Source of the DNA: Cylindrotheca closterium
Lineage: Eukaryota > Bacillariophyta > Bacillariophyceae > Bacillariales > Bacillariaceae
Reading direction: 5' to 3'
Assembly (NCBI GenBank): GCA_933822405.4
Contig: CAKOGP040001112.1
Span: 396,865-460,864, forward strand
Length of the DNA stretch: 64,000 nucleotides
Positions 33,933 through 45,431 of this stretch are shown here, piece by piece. Position 1 is the stretch's first letter, and the number at the start of each line of letters is the position of its first letter. The translations under genes were made by a program, and so were the position numbers. The notes beneath the pieces were generated by a model. The model did no database searches. It was not told the DNA's origin and worked only from the letters and a program-made list of their open reading frames with translations.

Positions 33933-34220
33933 GGTGTTCCTAATGTAGAGTGAATAGGTTTTGGTGCCTTGCTGTTAATCGTCGATGTTTCCTATTGCAG
34001 AGTCGCTTGGATCCTGCGTGTACGTACGGATCTTGTTGTGCTTTGATGTGTGTCAGTTCGGGCGGAAATTCTGATTGGTGGTGGTGTTTGACTATGTCGA
34101 CTCAAAATGATTCCCAAATTTTTTTCTACAAACGATTCGGAAATGACTTCCATACCCGACCCAACGTGCACCTGCTAAAGTTTAAACCACTCAACAGAAG
34201 TGTCACACATCTTGTTAATC

Positions 34221-34571
34221 ATGAATCCGGATGCTTTGTACCATGACCGCCACGACGGTGCTGATTCTTCCTCGGATTCAAAAGAACAGCCGGGAAGAAG
34301 CATGATGAACCAAGTTTCCTTCAAGAGACCGTTGGTAGCAAACGATGATTCTCTGCCACGCTTGGCATTTCGAAACACTGGGGCAGAATGTATACTTTGG
34401 ATCCATCGGTATTCGTTTGACGTCTTCGCGATGGCTTTCTGCGTGGTTTTCACGATATTTGTGGTTCCATTTCTCGAGAGCATTTTCGATGTTGACGATA
34501 TTGCATCAGAAGAAGCACAGCTGGGGTTATTGATGGCAACAAAACGACTGAATGCTGCATTAAGCTCATGA
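34221..34571 (+). CDS. Small single-pass membrane protein, hypothetical
   Basis: A 116-residue frame from ATG 34221. The N-terminal half is polar, Ser/Asp-rich. One strong hydrophobic helix follows (FDVFAMAFCVVFTIFVVPFL, about 72-91), then an acidic C-terminal segment. No similarity was recognised. It sits between the TLC gene's promoter (divergent) and the NR2C2AP-like gene (convergent). It is called because of the coherent membrane-protein layout, but it could be a chance frame. Confidence 0.4.
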   Translation: MNPDALYHDRHDGADSSSDSKEQPGRSMMNQVSFKRPLVANDDSLPRLAFRNTGAECILWIHRYSFDVFAMAFCVVFTIFVVPFLESIFDVDDIASEEAQLGLLMATKRLNAALSS

Positions 34572-34718
34572 TTGGGAGTACGATCAACACCAAATCCACC
34601 AGAAAACGAAGTTAGGCTGAGCTACTATGTCTACTTTTTAATACAATGACTATTGAAGATATCGATCCTATCTACACTACATACTAACTAGCTATAGAAA
34701 AACAAAAACTGAATAATT

Positions 34719-35326
34719 TCACTTGGTGGAGATCTCATGCCCCCACACTTGCAGTTGATATATCGTTACTCTTCCGTAAAAATCTGTAAACTCCTTGAAT
34801 TCGAGCTTGAGAGCGGAAGATCCTTCTTTTGCTTCATCGGTGACTGGCAGTGGGAATACCTGCATCTCGTGTTCGTCTTCAGCCTCCAATTCATCAACTG
34901 GTTCATATGAATTTGCATTCGCCCCAAGCCGGGATACGTATACTTCCTCCGAAGAGAATCCAGCTTGAAATTGAATTCGAACCTCAGTCGGAATCACTAG
35001 CCGTTCAAATTCAACAATGAAATAACAATCTTGCTTCCCCGATGAACTACCTTCTGAATTCCAACAATTGGTATCATTTTCGTAGTCAAATGCTTTCTTT
35101 GGTCCATAAAGCTTGTGATTTTTCTGCAGTACAGATGACGCTCTTAGTAATGGGAAAATTCAATTGGTCAGAGCAATGTTGTCGTTCGAGCAGAGAAGCA
35201 ATGGAATCAATGGAATCAATTTATGGTAGAAAAGTGGATGTCACAAAGCAGCTCGAACGCAACCTACCTAGCCGTTGTCCCGTTGGAAAGACTAGTTAGC
35301 AGCACTACTTCTCCTTTGTCCACCAT
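34719..35326 (-). CDS. NR2C2AP: NR2C2AP-like discoidin-fold protein
   Basis: A 160-residue homolog of animal NR2C2AP (TRA16), a small F5/8-type-C-like beta-sandwich protein. A 59-nt first exon (35326-35268, MVDKGEVVLLTSLSNGTTA) is spliced over 125 nt to exon 2 (35142-34719). The joined protein reads ASSVLQKNHKLYGPKKAFD, NDTNCWNSEG, IPTEVRIQFQAGFSS, VFPLPV and FTDFYGRVTIYQLQVWG, the same order as the animal protein. Between these blocks is an acidic insertion (VDELEAEDEHE). The human protein was named for binding nuclear receptor TR4, which diatoms lack, so the ancestral role must be different and is unknown. The gene is easy to miss because the two exons carry few ATGs. Confidence 0.88.
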
Positions 35327-35555
35327 CTTCCCTATTTTTGTCGTTGATACGGTATGTGGGTTTCGGAGGGAAGGTTTGGGTCTCAGAAAATGGTCGCACG
35401 ATTTCGCGCGCCAATTCACAATGTAAGGAAGGATTGAAGTGCGTACGGTACGAACCACTACCTTGCACTACAGTCTCTTTGCTTTGTCAACAGAACAACT
35501 CTCTACAAAAGATTCAAAAGGGTCAAGAAAAGTAGTAGAGGCAACTAATACTTGT

Positions 35556-36912
35556 TTAGCGAGAAAATGATGCACGGAATGCTGGCGGAATGTCGGCTTG
35601 ACTTGATCTTTTCGCACTGAATCGCTTGGCAGGTTTCTTTTTCTTCTCCTTCTTTTCTGATGAATCATCTCCATCCTTTTCAGACTTTTTCTTCTCTTTC
35701 TTAGCCTTTTTCTTTTCCTCTCTTCGTTTCTCCCTCTTCTTTGCCTTCTCCTATTGGACAGAAATGACAGCAGTGAGAAAACAGATGCGCGGAACAGAAC
35801 ACGGCTCCGTTCGTTTTTGAGCTTACCTTGTCCGCTTTAATTTGTTGCAAGATCTCCTTTGGTGTCTTTGGTTTAGGTTTGGGTTCATCCTCCTCACTGG
35901 CGTCAGTCTCGATGGAGATGTCGCTATCATCAGAACTACTGCTACCAAAGTCACTCAAGAACGAGTCTCCACTAGTAGACGTAGAATCCACTGACCTGGA
36001 GTCTCTGGAATCTCTTCTCTCTGGCCGATTGGCTCTCCGTAGGCCATGGGATGTGCCCGATTTGGTGACAACCAGACTGCCACGCTTTGGCTCTCTCTTC
36101 GTCGGTTCGTCGCCCTTCATTGGTTCGGTGTACTCATCGTCCCCTGAAACTTCTTCTTCCTTCACAGCTTGGACTTCTGGCTTTTGCAGCGCCTTTCTCA
36201 TCCCATGCAGATTGCCAGATTTGGTAGCAACAAGTTTGGAAGCCCGTCGTGGTGAACCGATTGGCGATCCGATGGGAGGTGGTTCTTCGTCTCCTTCGGC
36301 AAGTTTATCGAGATTTTTGCGCATGGCATGCAGGGACCCTGATTTGCTTGCAGCAATTTTTCGCGGGCCTCCGATGCTTTTCTTCTCCGTCCTGGCCAAG
36401 CCAATTGACAGGGTCTTTTTTTGCCCTGATGAGCCGTAAGCATCGACCGACATGGTTCTGCTTGGAGGTACCTTCCGTCTGGCCGGTCGATTCTGGAAGA
36501 CACCACCAGAATGCGTGGCAACGACACCCCGGTTCGGTTCTGGCTTTTTTGCTGCCTCGGGTAGATGCTCCTCCAAGTCCACCAATCCTTCGTCCATTGA
36601 ATGCGTCCGCTTCGGTGGCCCTCGTTTGGGCGCTGGTTTTTCTTTCTTTTCTTTCTCCTCCTCTTCCTTCTTATTGGCAGCTTCTGCTTCCTCAGCCGCC
36701 TTTTTCAAATCTTCCGGCTTCCAAGGTATTGGCGGTACGTCCGGTCCATCTGGAGGGTCCTCTTCCAGTCCACATTCAATCATAAATGCCGTGTGTCGCA
36801 TTTCGCCAATCTCATCTTCCTGATAAAATGCATCATCGATCAATTCATCGTCTATCCGTGGAACCTCGAATACTTCGGGTTCTGCTTCGTTCCAAGTTAA
36901 ACTCTTTCCCAT
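35556..36912 (-). CDS. Disordered protein with VATKSG repeats
   Basis: Two exons (36912-35827 and 35750-35556; 76-nt intron, GTAAGC donor) give 426 residues. An acidic N-terminus with FEVPRIDDELIDDAFYQED is followed by a KEEEEKEKKEK stretch. Then come four spaced copies of an approximately 16-residue motif: RGVVATHSGGVFQN, RKIAASKSGSLHAMRKNL, SKLVATKSGNLHGMRKAL and GSLVVTKSGTSHGLRRA. A Ser/Asp-rich segment and a very basic Lys-rich tail ending PPAFRASFSR complete the protein. No folded domain or signal is visible. The repeats resemble short linear binding motifs, perhaps phosphorylated at the Ser/Thr of TKSG; this is inference. Family not recognised. Confidence 0.8.
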
Positions 36913-37981
36913 TCTATTAATCTATTGTTTGTATGTCGTCTGGATAGGCTCAGGCACAATGATAAACTTCAGTGTCCAGTTTGAACACAGAAAATGATGT
37001 GTTGAGAAAGACACTTCTGGTGATGTCTATTGAAGTTGATTCCTTCTCGACGGGATGATAATCTCAATTGCCGTTACCAACACTGCCGTTTGCCGTTGCA
37101 GTATATTGTGTTTCGTTTGGGAAAAGCTCAAGAACGTTGATATTCCAGTTTGAAAAAGTTCTGAAGGAAAAAACGCAGATGTCTTGAGACAGAATTGTCT
37201 CCTTTTTCTTTAAGGTTGATACTTTTCAAAGCCCAATGATGCTTATCCGGTGTTGTCGTCAACACTGCGGCTTGATGAGGTTAGTATGAAGCAAGATAAG
37301 CTTTGTTCAGGGCAAATGATCCATTAACAGCGCTCGTCTGTTTATGGAAGCATCAGAGATGTCGTTTCAACATCGGCAGAAGCGAACGTTGGGAGGAGGC
37401 ATCTGTGAGTTTGCGACCAAAATGACAGGAACAAAATGACTGATGGAGGAAACCCCGTTCCAAGTAGTCAAACACGAAGACAATTGGCGGACTAACTACC
37501 TCCTAAGCTCCTTGGCAAACAACTTTAGCAGTATGGAGTTCAAAGAAAAAATCATCAGGTTTCTACTGGCAAGATTCAGTTTGGATCCTAACAACATACT
37601 GAGTGCTTGCTTTAGGTTGATTGAGCCCCCCAATTTTCCAGTGAAACTCGTGTTTAAACGGTCACGAGTATGAGAAATATCTTCAAAGCGCCCGGAGGTA
37701 GATCTCGCGTACCGGTACCAAACCGCCTGTATAGCCAACGTACCTTTTTCTTGTCGTGGTTGACATCATCAACAACATTACCATCTAAAGACCTCTTTGC
37801 TCGTTTATTCCTGCAGTGAGCATGCCGATTGCCTGACCAGTCAACTGATTTACAATTGTTGCGTTGAAGACGATTGACAAACATCATTATTTGTGGTGAA
37901 GCGCTTCCTAGGAAACTGACACTCAGTTCCGAGCGTGGAAAATTCATTTTATATTCGTGAACTGTACTATAGATTATTATC
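36913..37981. other. Divergent promoter region, no supported gene
   Basis: About 1.07 kb between the VATKSG-repeat gene (minus) and the kinase gene (plus). Open frames at 37443-37673 (plus) and 37654-38145 (minus, running antisense into the kinase) show no family resemblance. Two stretches around 36950-37060 and 37130-37280 share loosely similar words and could be an old duplication. Confidence 0.45.
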
Positions 37982-40674
37982 ATGGGAAAGAGGCCAAGGA
38001 CGCCGCACTTCATCACGGGGATTGGTGATGGACACGTACATAGCTCTATGAAACAGCCGCATGATGAGCTGAGATTGCAAAACAAAGAACGGGGGAACAA
38101 TGGCAACAACAACTTAAGGAGAGAACGATACATACGGACTCGCAATGAGCGCTTGGTACGGTTGGAAGAACCACTAGCCGCAACCGATCAATGGAGGGAT
38201 GTCTTTGGAAGTGAGGATCCAGACATGGTCAAAGCATCCAACTTTGGGTTCTTGCCCTTCTCTCCCTATGCCATACTGGGTTTCTTAATCATCATCACTG
38301 CCCTGTTATTGCACCTGGTGTCCGATTCTTCCAATGAGCCGAATTCCAAATATCGACGACGGCAACGGAGAATGTATCGAACACGCAAAAAGAAGACAGA
38401 TGAATGGAGCGATGACGAAGAAGAGATTCTGAAGAGCAATTATCTGGCACACGAGAATGAGTATGATTTCTATGATAATCAACAGGAGACCTACTATCCA
38501 CACTATTACGACGAACCTGCTGTTGCAGCGTCCATTCACTCCTCCTCTCACGATGAACATCGAAGACGGAGGAGCTCTTTCAAGGAACAGGACAGCATCT
38601 CACCAAAGGTCTCTGGTGGCTACATCGGAGCCAGCAACTACTACATGCCGCAGCAAGGGCAGCTATCAGCCTACCGTAGTCCTGCGGCTAACATGATGGA
38701 CTTGACTCCAACTGGAGTTCACCGAAGAGGAGGAGCCAGTCCCCTGAATTCATTCAGCCAAGGGCCATCTCCCATACGCCGGACGACTTTGCATCCGTTT
38801 GACACTCCCACTTCGATCAGTGGAAGTGGAAGGGAGACTCCAGGACTGTTGGGATCCCCGAGTGCTGCCAAAACACTAATGCCAACGGCTCACCTTCAAA
38901 GTTTCACTGGAAGTTCCTCGCATAGCCATGTACGACAGGGCAGCTCGCACAATGCAGAACTACCGCGTCCGGCTGGAACTACTTCGGCTGTCGTGCGACC
39001 GCTTTCGTCCAATTTCTCTTCTTTTGAAACACTGACAGGCGATGTAAAACAGTCTGGTAACTACACGTCGGATAGTTCCATGGATTTCAATCAGATTCAT
39101 CCCGCGGGATCTTATGATTTGGGCTTGGAAAGCTCTCATGGCAGTGGTCGACTGCAAGTTCCAATGACACCAGCAAGATCCGCAGCAACCCCACTAATGG
39201 CCAATGTGAAAAAGACAATTGACGTCCCAGGAGATAATACGCCAGGATTCGATGCTGCTATGATGCCGCCATCATTGCACACGCCTGGAAGAGAACCCCG
39301 TATCATTCCCTTTATTCCATCACTGGATGCAAGCAAACACAGCAAGCACCCTCCACATGCAAATCGACTGCTAGCGCCTCGGCCTGCCGCAGCGCCACCG
39401 CCGCATTCCATGTCGCTGGAGGATTTACGACTAGTTCAAATGGAGACCGGAAGTTCAGAGCATTGGAAACAAATGAGTCAACATATTTCAGAACGCGACG
39501 GGGAGGACGACTTCTACCAATCCTTCAACCAAGACGAGTCTGAGGCGTACCCATCGGACGGTAGCTCCGACGTTTCCATTCCAAGTGGCGATCCTCGCAA
39601 GAGTATCGTTCACAAGCGCAAGAAGTTGACCAACGCCACGAATGCGACAGCATCATTGCAAGGTTACATTCATTTTGACGAGCTCAAGTTGGTCGAAGTA
39701 ATTGGCGGTGGAGGATTTGGTCAAGTTTGGAGAGCCTCCTGGAGAGGGACTCCTGTTGCCGTAAAGGTGTTGACCGGAGGAGCACAGAACCAGCACGTTG
39801 CCAAGTCAATTCTCGAAGAGTTCAAGGCCGAAATCAATCTGCTAAAGGCAAGTTCGGATGGCGAATCTTTTTTAATTTCCATGCCTATTTTCTCATTCCT
39901 CCCTCTTTTTGATAGGGTATGCGACATCCAAACATTTGTCTGTACATGGGAGCTTGTGTGCATCCTCCAAATCGTGCCATAATAACAGAGCTTGCTGCCA
40001 ACGGATCTGTGTGGGACGCTCTTCGATTACCGTTGACGCCACCCTACGTGCCATCGGATGGAACACCGGCAGGATCTTGGCCAATAGGATTGTACCTCCC
40101 GGGTGAAATCGGTACTCCTCCCAGGGCAGACAGCATGATGCAGTCTCCTCACACTGCGCCACTTATTCCTAGAGGAACATGGCCCTGGGAGCTTGCCAAG
40201 CGAGTTGCTTCTGGAGCAGCTAGAGGAATGGTGTATCTCCATAGTGGTAGCCCACCAGTGCTCCATCGTGATTTGAAGAGTGCAAACCTTCTTCTGGATG
40301 AAAGTTACAACGCGAAAGTATGCGATTTTGGATTGAGTCGAATAAAAGCACAAGAAAGAAGCATGACCGGGAACTGTGGGACAGTGCAATGGATGGCACC
40401 GGAGGTTCTAGCAAACCTGAGTTACAATGAAAAGGCAGATGTCTACAGCTACGGCATCATTGTTTGGGAGTTACTTTCACGAGAATGCCCATATGATGGC
40501 ATGAGTCCAATTCAATGTGCACTCGCTGTGTTGAATCGTGACAAACGACCAGACATTCCAAAGTGGTGTCCTCCACAACTCCATGCACTGATCAAGTCCT
40601 GCACAAAAAAAGATCCGGCACAACGACCTTCTTTTGATCAAATTCTGCTTGCTTTGGATGCAATGAATGGATGA
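37982..40674 (+). CDS. Membrane-anchored Raf-like (TKL) protein kinase
   Basis: Two exons (37982-39847 and 39916-40674) encode 874 residues. One transmembrane segment (about 94-113, SPYAILGFLIIITALLLHLV) is followed by a roughly 440-residue disordered Ser/Pro/His-rich region. A C-terminal kinase domain follows (about 561-872). Key residues are present: glycine loop IGGGGFGQVW, lysine in VAVKVL, VLHRDLKSANLLL, DFG in VCDFGLSR, and GTVQWMAPEVL. The GTVQWMAPE form and the overall layout match plant Raf-like MAPKKKs of the tyrosine-kinase-like group. The 68-nt intron interrupts the region after EINLLK and uses a GC donor (AAG|GCAAGT). The N-terminus facing the cytosol versus lumen cannot be decided. 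Confidence 0.9.
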
Positions 40675-41292
40675 GATCGATTTAGGCGGGTTATATGAGG
40701 ATGCCTTCAAAGGAGGCACGATGAAGAGGCAATCGAGTATGGTACCGGTAGATTGAAGATGTAAGAGTATGACGAAAATCTACTGACTTGGAATTGGTTC
40801 TAGTGGTTGGTCGAAGTCCGAAGATACATACGCGACAACAGTGGGTTCTTGAATTCGCAATCCACACTTCTCGACAACGAGGAGTACTACTGCCAGATCC
40901 TGGCAAAAGGCTTTTGCAAGACGGTCGTAGAACTTATTTACCGATGGGTCATAAAAAAATACTTTAAAAATAAAAACAACCAGGATATCTGAAGTAGGAC
41001 TAAAGTCACTTGTGTCTATTGATACTCATGCGTTTGCGGAGTCGATAATTTTTTAGGCCAACGAAATACACGTGGGAGCTTATACTCTTCGTGGGAGTTA
41101 AGATTTTTTACAAGCGATTTTTGCTCTAAGTATTCAAGCCAGCGTCGCTCGTTCCCCCATGTAATATTGCGTAACGCATGATTTGTTAAGTAGCATGCAG
41201 TGAAACGGCCATCAAAACAGGAGAAGCATCAGTTTGGAATTCAATACTATACGTTTGAATCACAATTTTCGTTCTTTTGCACCATAGACACG
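40675..41292. other. Intergenic, no supported gene
   Basis: Region between the kinase and the PPPDE gene, both on plus. Short frames only; AT-rich stretches around 40940-40990 and 41045-41120. Confidence 0.5.
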
Positions 41293-42072
41293 ATGAGAAA
41301 GATAAATGCCCGTGAAGGCGCAAGTGTGGTAACATACACATCCGAGACAATAGTGAATGCATCGCCGAAGGCAACATCAACAAAAGGTCCATCGATGATT
41401 GAGAGGCTTCAGCTTCGTGCACTTCAAGAAGAACGGGAAAAGCTGGACAGTTCGTCGACTGGCAATCATCGATCACGATATGAAGTCAGAGAGCAAGATT
41501 TAGTCTCAACAAACCGCATTCGTTTGCATGTATATGATTTGATTGTTGAAAGTGCTGTCGTTCCCCTATTTGGTGTGTTTGAGTTACCAGTCGGTCAAAT
41601 TTTTAACACCCTAAACTCTGGACTACATACACTCGGAACAGGAGCCTACCATGTGGGTGTTGAGGTAAACGGAATTGAATATGCCTTTGGAGCTAATGAA
41701 TACGAAGGCATCACTGGAGTCTTTACATGTGCTCCGATGACTGCTCCTGGATTCCAATATAGAACCACCATCGACTTTGGAGACAGAAAACCACTTTTCA
41801 CGGGAGGCAGGAGGTCAAAGCAAAATGCAAGGGGAATCCTGCAAGGCATGGCAAGTGAGTATATGGGGAAAGAGTATGATCTATTGCGAAAAAATTGCTG
41901 TACATTTGCACATGACGCTTGCGTCCGATTAGGTATTGAAGATCAAGAAATTCCAACCTGGTTTAGGAATCTTGCAGAGGCAGGCAAAGTCACCCAAGAT
42001 GCTGCTACTTCGTTTACCTCGTTGTTTGAGCCAAGTGATGAAGAGCTAATGGCTAGCCAGCGGCGGAGATAG
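41293..42072 (+). CDS. PPPDE (DeSI-type) putative cysteine peptidase
   Basis: A 259-residue protein with a PPPDE domain (about 80-225). The putative catalytic His lies in GAYHVGVEVNGIEYAFG and the Cys in KNCCTFAHDACVRLG, with a GMASEYMGKEYDLLRKNC stretch before it. PPPDE proteins are papain-fold isopeptidases; animal DeSI enzymes remove SUMO, and related proteins act on ubiquitin. Which modifier is cut here is unknown. The start is ATG 41293; the frame is open upstream to a GTG at 41200 that is not a likely start. The last 40 residues are polar. Convergent with the GFAT gene (154 bases). Confidence 0.85.
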   Translation: MRKINAREGASVVTYTSETIVNASPKATSTKGPSMIERLQLRALQEEREKLDSSSTGNHRSRYEVREQDLVSTNRIRLHVYDLIVESAVVPLFGVFELPVGQIFNTLNSGLHTLGTGAYHVGVEVNGIEYAFGANEYEGITGVFTCAPMTAPGFQYRTTIDFGDRKPLFTGGRRSKQNARGILQGMASEYMGKEYDLLRKNCCTFAHDACVRLGIEDQEIPTWFRNLAEAGKVTQDAATSFTSLFEPSDEELMASQRRR

Positions 42073-42226
42073 GACGAAAGTCTGCACTGACAGCAAGTGC
42101 ACTCATCGTATCCTTTAGGTATGGTGTTCAAGAATGTATTCTTTATTTTAGAAATAGTTTTCCTTTTAGCAACAAATGAGATCAAAAATAATGTGCTGCC
42201 AAAATATGACTGTCACATCTAGTCAT

Positions 42227-44475
42227 CTAGTCAACAGTGACAGCCTTTGCCAAGTTGCGTGGTGTGTCTGGGTTAATTCCACTAAAGAAAAAAGGTGAGA
42301 AAGAGGGGCGGCGGCGGCGGGCTGAAGCAATCTTTCCAATCACGATACTTACCGCAACATAGCGAGTTCATATGCAATGAGTTGCAGAGGAAGCACGCCA
42401 CAAAGAGCTGTCATTGGGCCATTCTGAGGAATCACAATTGGGTCATCGTCCAAATCTCGAGCAAGCGCACGCTTGTCAGTAATAATGATGAGCTCAGCAC
42501 CCCGTGCCTTGACTTCTTCAGCAGCTGTTCTCATATGATGAGCATGATGATCGTCAAGGATGAACATGATGATTGGTGTTGCACCGAACCTTCCCGTGGA
42601 ATCTTCAATAAGAGCAAAAGGTCCATGCTTCAATGCACCACCACTGTATCCCTCAGCGTGAAGATAACACATTTCCTTGATCTTTAGAGCTCCCTCCATT
42701 GCTACTGGTTCAGCGTAGCCTAACAGAATAGATTTAATGAGAAATGATTCGCTCCAAAAATGCCATGAATTCATTGAAGTCTTACCTTTTCCCAAGACAA
42801 AGCAATGCTCCTTATCCTTCAGCCTCTCTGCAATTCTCTTGCATTGATCATGTGTCTTCAGAGCCATACCAAAAGCGATTGGTAGGCGCATCAAAGATTC
42901 CTTCAGTCTTTGTGCTTCAAGACTTGGACCCCGACCAGCTATGCGATCTCTCATTTCTTTGAACCAAAGTGCAATCAATGACAACACAGTAACTTGAGTT
43001 GTGAATGCCTTTGTACTGGCAACAGCATTCTCTCTTCCTGCGTTGCAATAAACACCAAGTTTGGTGGTTCGGGCAATCAAACTACCAACTGAATTGACAA
43101 CACTCAAGACAGTTACTCCCTTGCTCATGGCATTGGTAACGACACGTTGTACATCCTTGGTTTCACCAGATTGAGAGACGACAATAAGACCAGTGGAGTT
43201 GATGTTGGACATGCACGGAAAGTCCTTCGTCTCTGTTTCTGCGGCATCAATCGAATTGACAGAATCGAAAGATCCCAAGTGCTTCATGATTCGTTCCCCA
43301 TATCGCGAAGCATTCAGGGATGTTCCACAAGCGCTGAGGGTCATGTGCTTGATGCTCTTCATCTGCTCTTCGTTCTTGTCGAGACCACCGAGTAGAACTC
43401 GTTGTGGAGACAATCGACCTCCAAAGCCAAGTGCACGTGCAATGGCTTCAGGTTGTTCCATGCATTCCTTTAAAGTCCAATGTGGAAATGGGGCCGGCGA
43501 AAGCTTCACTTCTTGGTCAGGAGCGATTTGTGCTCGACCAAGATCCAAAGTGCGGCCATCAGCATGCAAGACTCCGATTTCGCCGTCCTTCATACTAATA
43601 AAGTTCTTGGTGTATCTGTTGAAGGCAGAAGTTTCAGATGCAATGAAGGTACGGTCGCTGGAAATACCAATGACAAGAGGAGAACCATTGCAAGCGACAA
43701 CAAGCTCATCTGGGTTATCTGAGCAAATAATTCCCAATCCCCATGATCCATCACACAACTTCAATGCCTGTTCTGTAGCTTCTTTCAAGGATAGATCTCC
43801 TTTGGCGTAAAACTTGCCAATGAGCTTGACAATGACTTCAGTATCAGTTTCAGAGGTAAATTTGTGTCCCTCAGCTTGAAGTTCTCTTCGAAGTTCGTTG
43901 GAGTTCGTTAAGGTTCCATTGTGTACCAAAGCAATCTTTCCGGAAGAATCAGTGTGTGGATGGGCATTTTCATCAGTCTTTCCTCCATGGGTCGCCCAAC
44001 GGGTGTGAGCAATTCCAAGGGTGTGGCCTTGGGAAACTGTGTTCTTCTTGACCAATTCGATGGAATCTGCCTTGTCGCCGTCCGAAGCATACTTAGCAAC
44101 CTCAATCTCTCCACCTCCATGAGGAACTGTAGCGATCCCAGCACTATCGTATCCACGGTTCTTCAAGATTGTCAAACCATCCAAGAGGAATTCTCGGGCA
44201 TCTGCATGCTCAGCAGATCCGACAACACCAATGATCCCACAGCAGTCTGCTTTGTCTTCCTCAAACGATTTCACAACAACTGCTGAAAGAATTGTGGCTG
44301 CAAGAAATGGTACAGCCGAGAATCTTACTCTATCCTCAGATGCCGCCAGTGTTGACAGACACGAAGTTGCTGGCTTCTGAGCAATTCGAAGACTTCGGCC
44401 AGCTGGAGATTTCGGTACTCCACGGCACAGCGGGGACAATGTGTTGCGAAGGGATGCGATACGAGAGCGTATCAT
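42227..44475 (-). CDS. Glucosamine-fructose-6-phosphate aminotransferase, N-extended
   Basis: GFAT makes glucosamine-6-phosphate from fructose-6-phosphate and glutamine, the first step to UDP-GlcNAc and chitin. Three exons (44475-42786, 42719-42353, 42281-42227) give 703 residues. The 66-nt second gap and a 71-nt third gap were placed by the restored blocks [21 protein letters not shown] and [20 protein letters not shown]. The glutaminase domain starts at CGIIGVVG (Cys79), and the SIS isomerase domains carry [10 protein letters not shown]. The catalytic Cys is normally residue 1 after Met removal. Here it follows a 78-residue extension with a basic, Arg-rich start and a hydrophobic segment ([17 protein letters not shown]), so cleavage would be required and organelle or membrane targeting is possible. 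Confidence 0.95.
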
Positions 44476-45018
44476 TTTGGAATGTTGGAGCTGAACAGCT
44501 GCACCTAACTTTCGTCGACCTGTGGGTTACCGATGGTTTCAAAATGCATTGAACCGGTCATCTCGCTCTCTTTTTTCCAATTCAAATCCACTTTTTAACG
44601 GACGCATTTTGTTCGTGTAAGAAGTAAGAATCTCCAAACGATTCCTATGAGTCGTGATCTGGTGTGCAACGTTCATTCCTACATTTCTACGGTGCCAGGT
44701 ACCGACCGGCACCTGGTACGAGGTACCGAACTGATATCTGACATCTTACAATATTCCCAGAAGACTGCTGGAACGTTATATGCGCTACGGATTGAGCTTT
44801 ATTCTTGTTTGAGTGGGAGTGTCTCCCGGTTCCATCGTTCTAGTGTACCGCCGCCGCCCAAAAGGCTTTGCATTTGTTAGTCAATGGCTGCCATCAACAA
44901 AAACACGAACGGCCATCAGTAGCAACCCACAGGACTGCAAGTGAGCCACAACATGAAGGCACGAGTTCGAAATTGAAACAGTTTTTTAAAATGTATTCTA
45001 GCAATTCTATAAAAGCGA
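44476..45018. other. Intergenic with GGTACC-rich inverted words
   Basis: Upstream of GFAT. A cluster at 44691-44728 contains GGTGCC/GGCACC and CCAGGT/ACCTGG inverted pairs and repeated GGTACC. No gene is supported; a short open frame at 44647-44880 has no resemblance to known proteins. Confidence 0.5.
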
Positions 45019-45431
45019 TTAGGACGATTTGCTGAGCCCTGCTTTCTTGGCGGTATCTATCGCTTCTTCCTTGAATTTTATTCCCACTGACAAGGATACG
45101 AAAAACGAAATCAGTGGGGATATGTTGTGGGAAAAGACTACGAAGATTTTGGTATCAGATACTCACCTTTGATCCATTCCAAAAAGACGACTGCTTCTTC
45201 AACTTGCATACCAAACTTTTCCGCAAAAGCTGGCGCCGACACACCACTATCTTGGTTGGTGAGCAATTCCGCGATACCTTCAGCCTTCTTGGGGTCATCA
45301 AGCTTATATTTGGCGATGATTCTGTCAAACTCTTTCTTGTGAAGCGCGTACTGGTCTTCTTTTTTGAGTTCTCCTGTCATCGTGGCTTCAGTTTCTTGTT
45401 TCGTTCGAACTCTTTTGCTTTTCTTTCCCAT
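45019..45431 (-). CDS. Small basic protein, unknown function
   Basis: Two exons (45431-45167 and 45086-45019; 80-nt intron with GTGAGT donor) give 110 residues. The N-terminus is strongly basic (MGKKSKRVRTKQETEATMTG), followed by helical segments (KKEFDRIIAKYKLDD, GIAELLTNQDSGVSAPAFAE, VEEAVVFLEWIKG) and a Lys-rich end. No family was recognised. The intron junction restores an open frame to a proper stop, which supports a real gene. Confidence 0.65.

Noticed and set aside
37654..38145. 163-codon frame on minus
   Set aside because: Mostly antisense to the 5' end of the kinase gene; composition is random.
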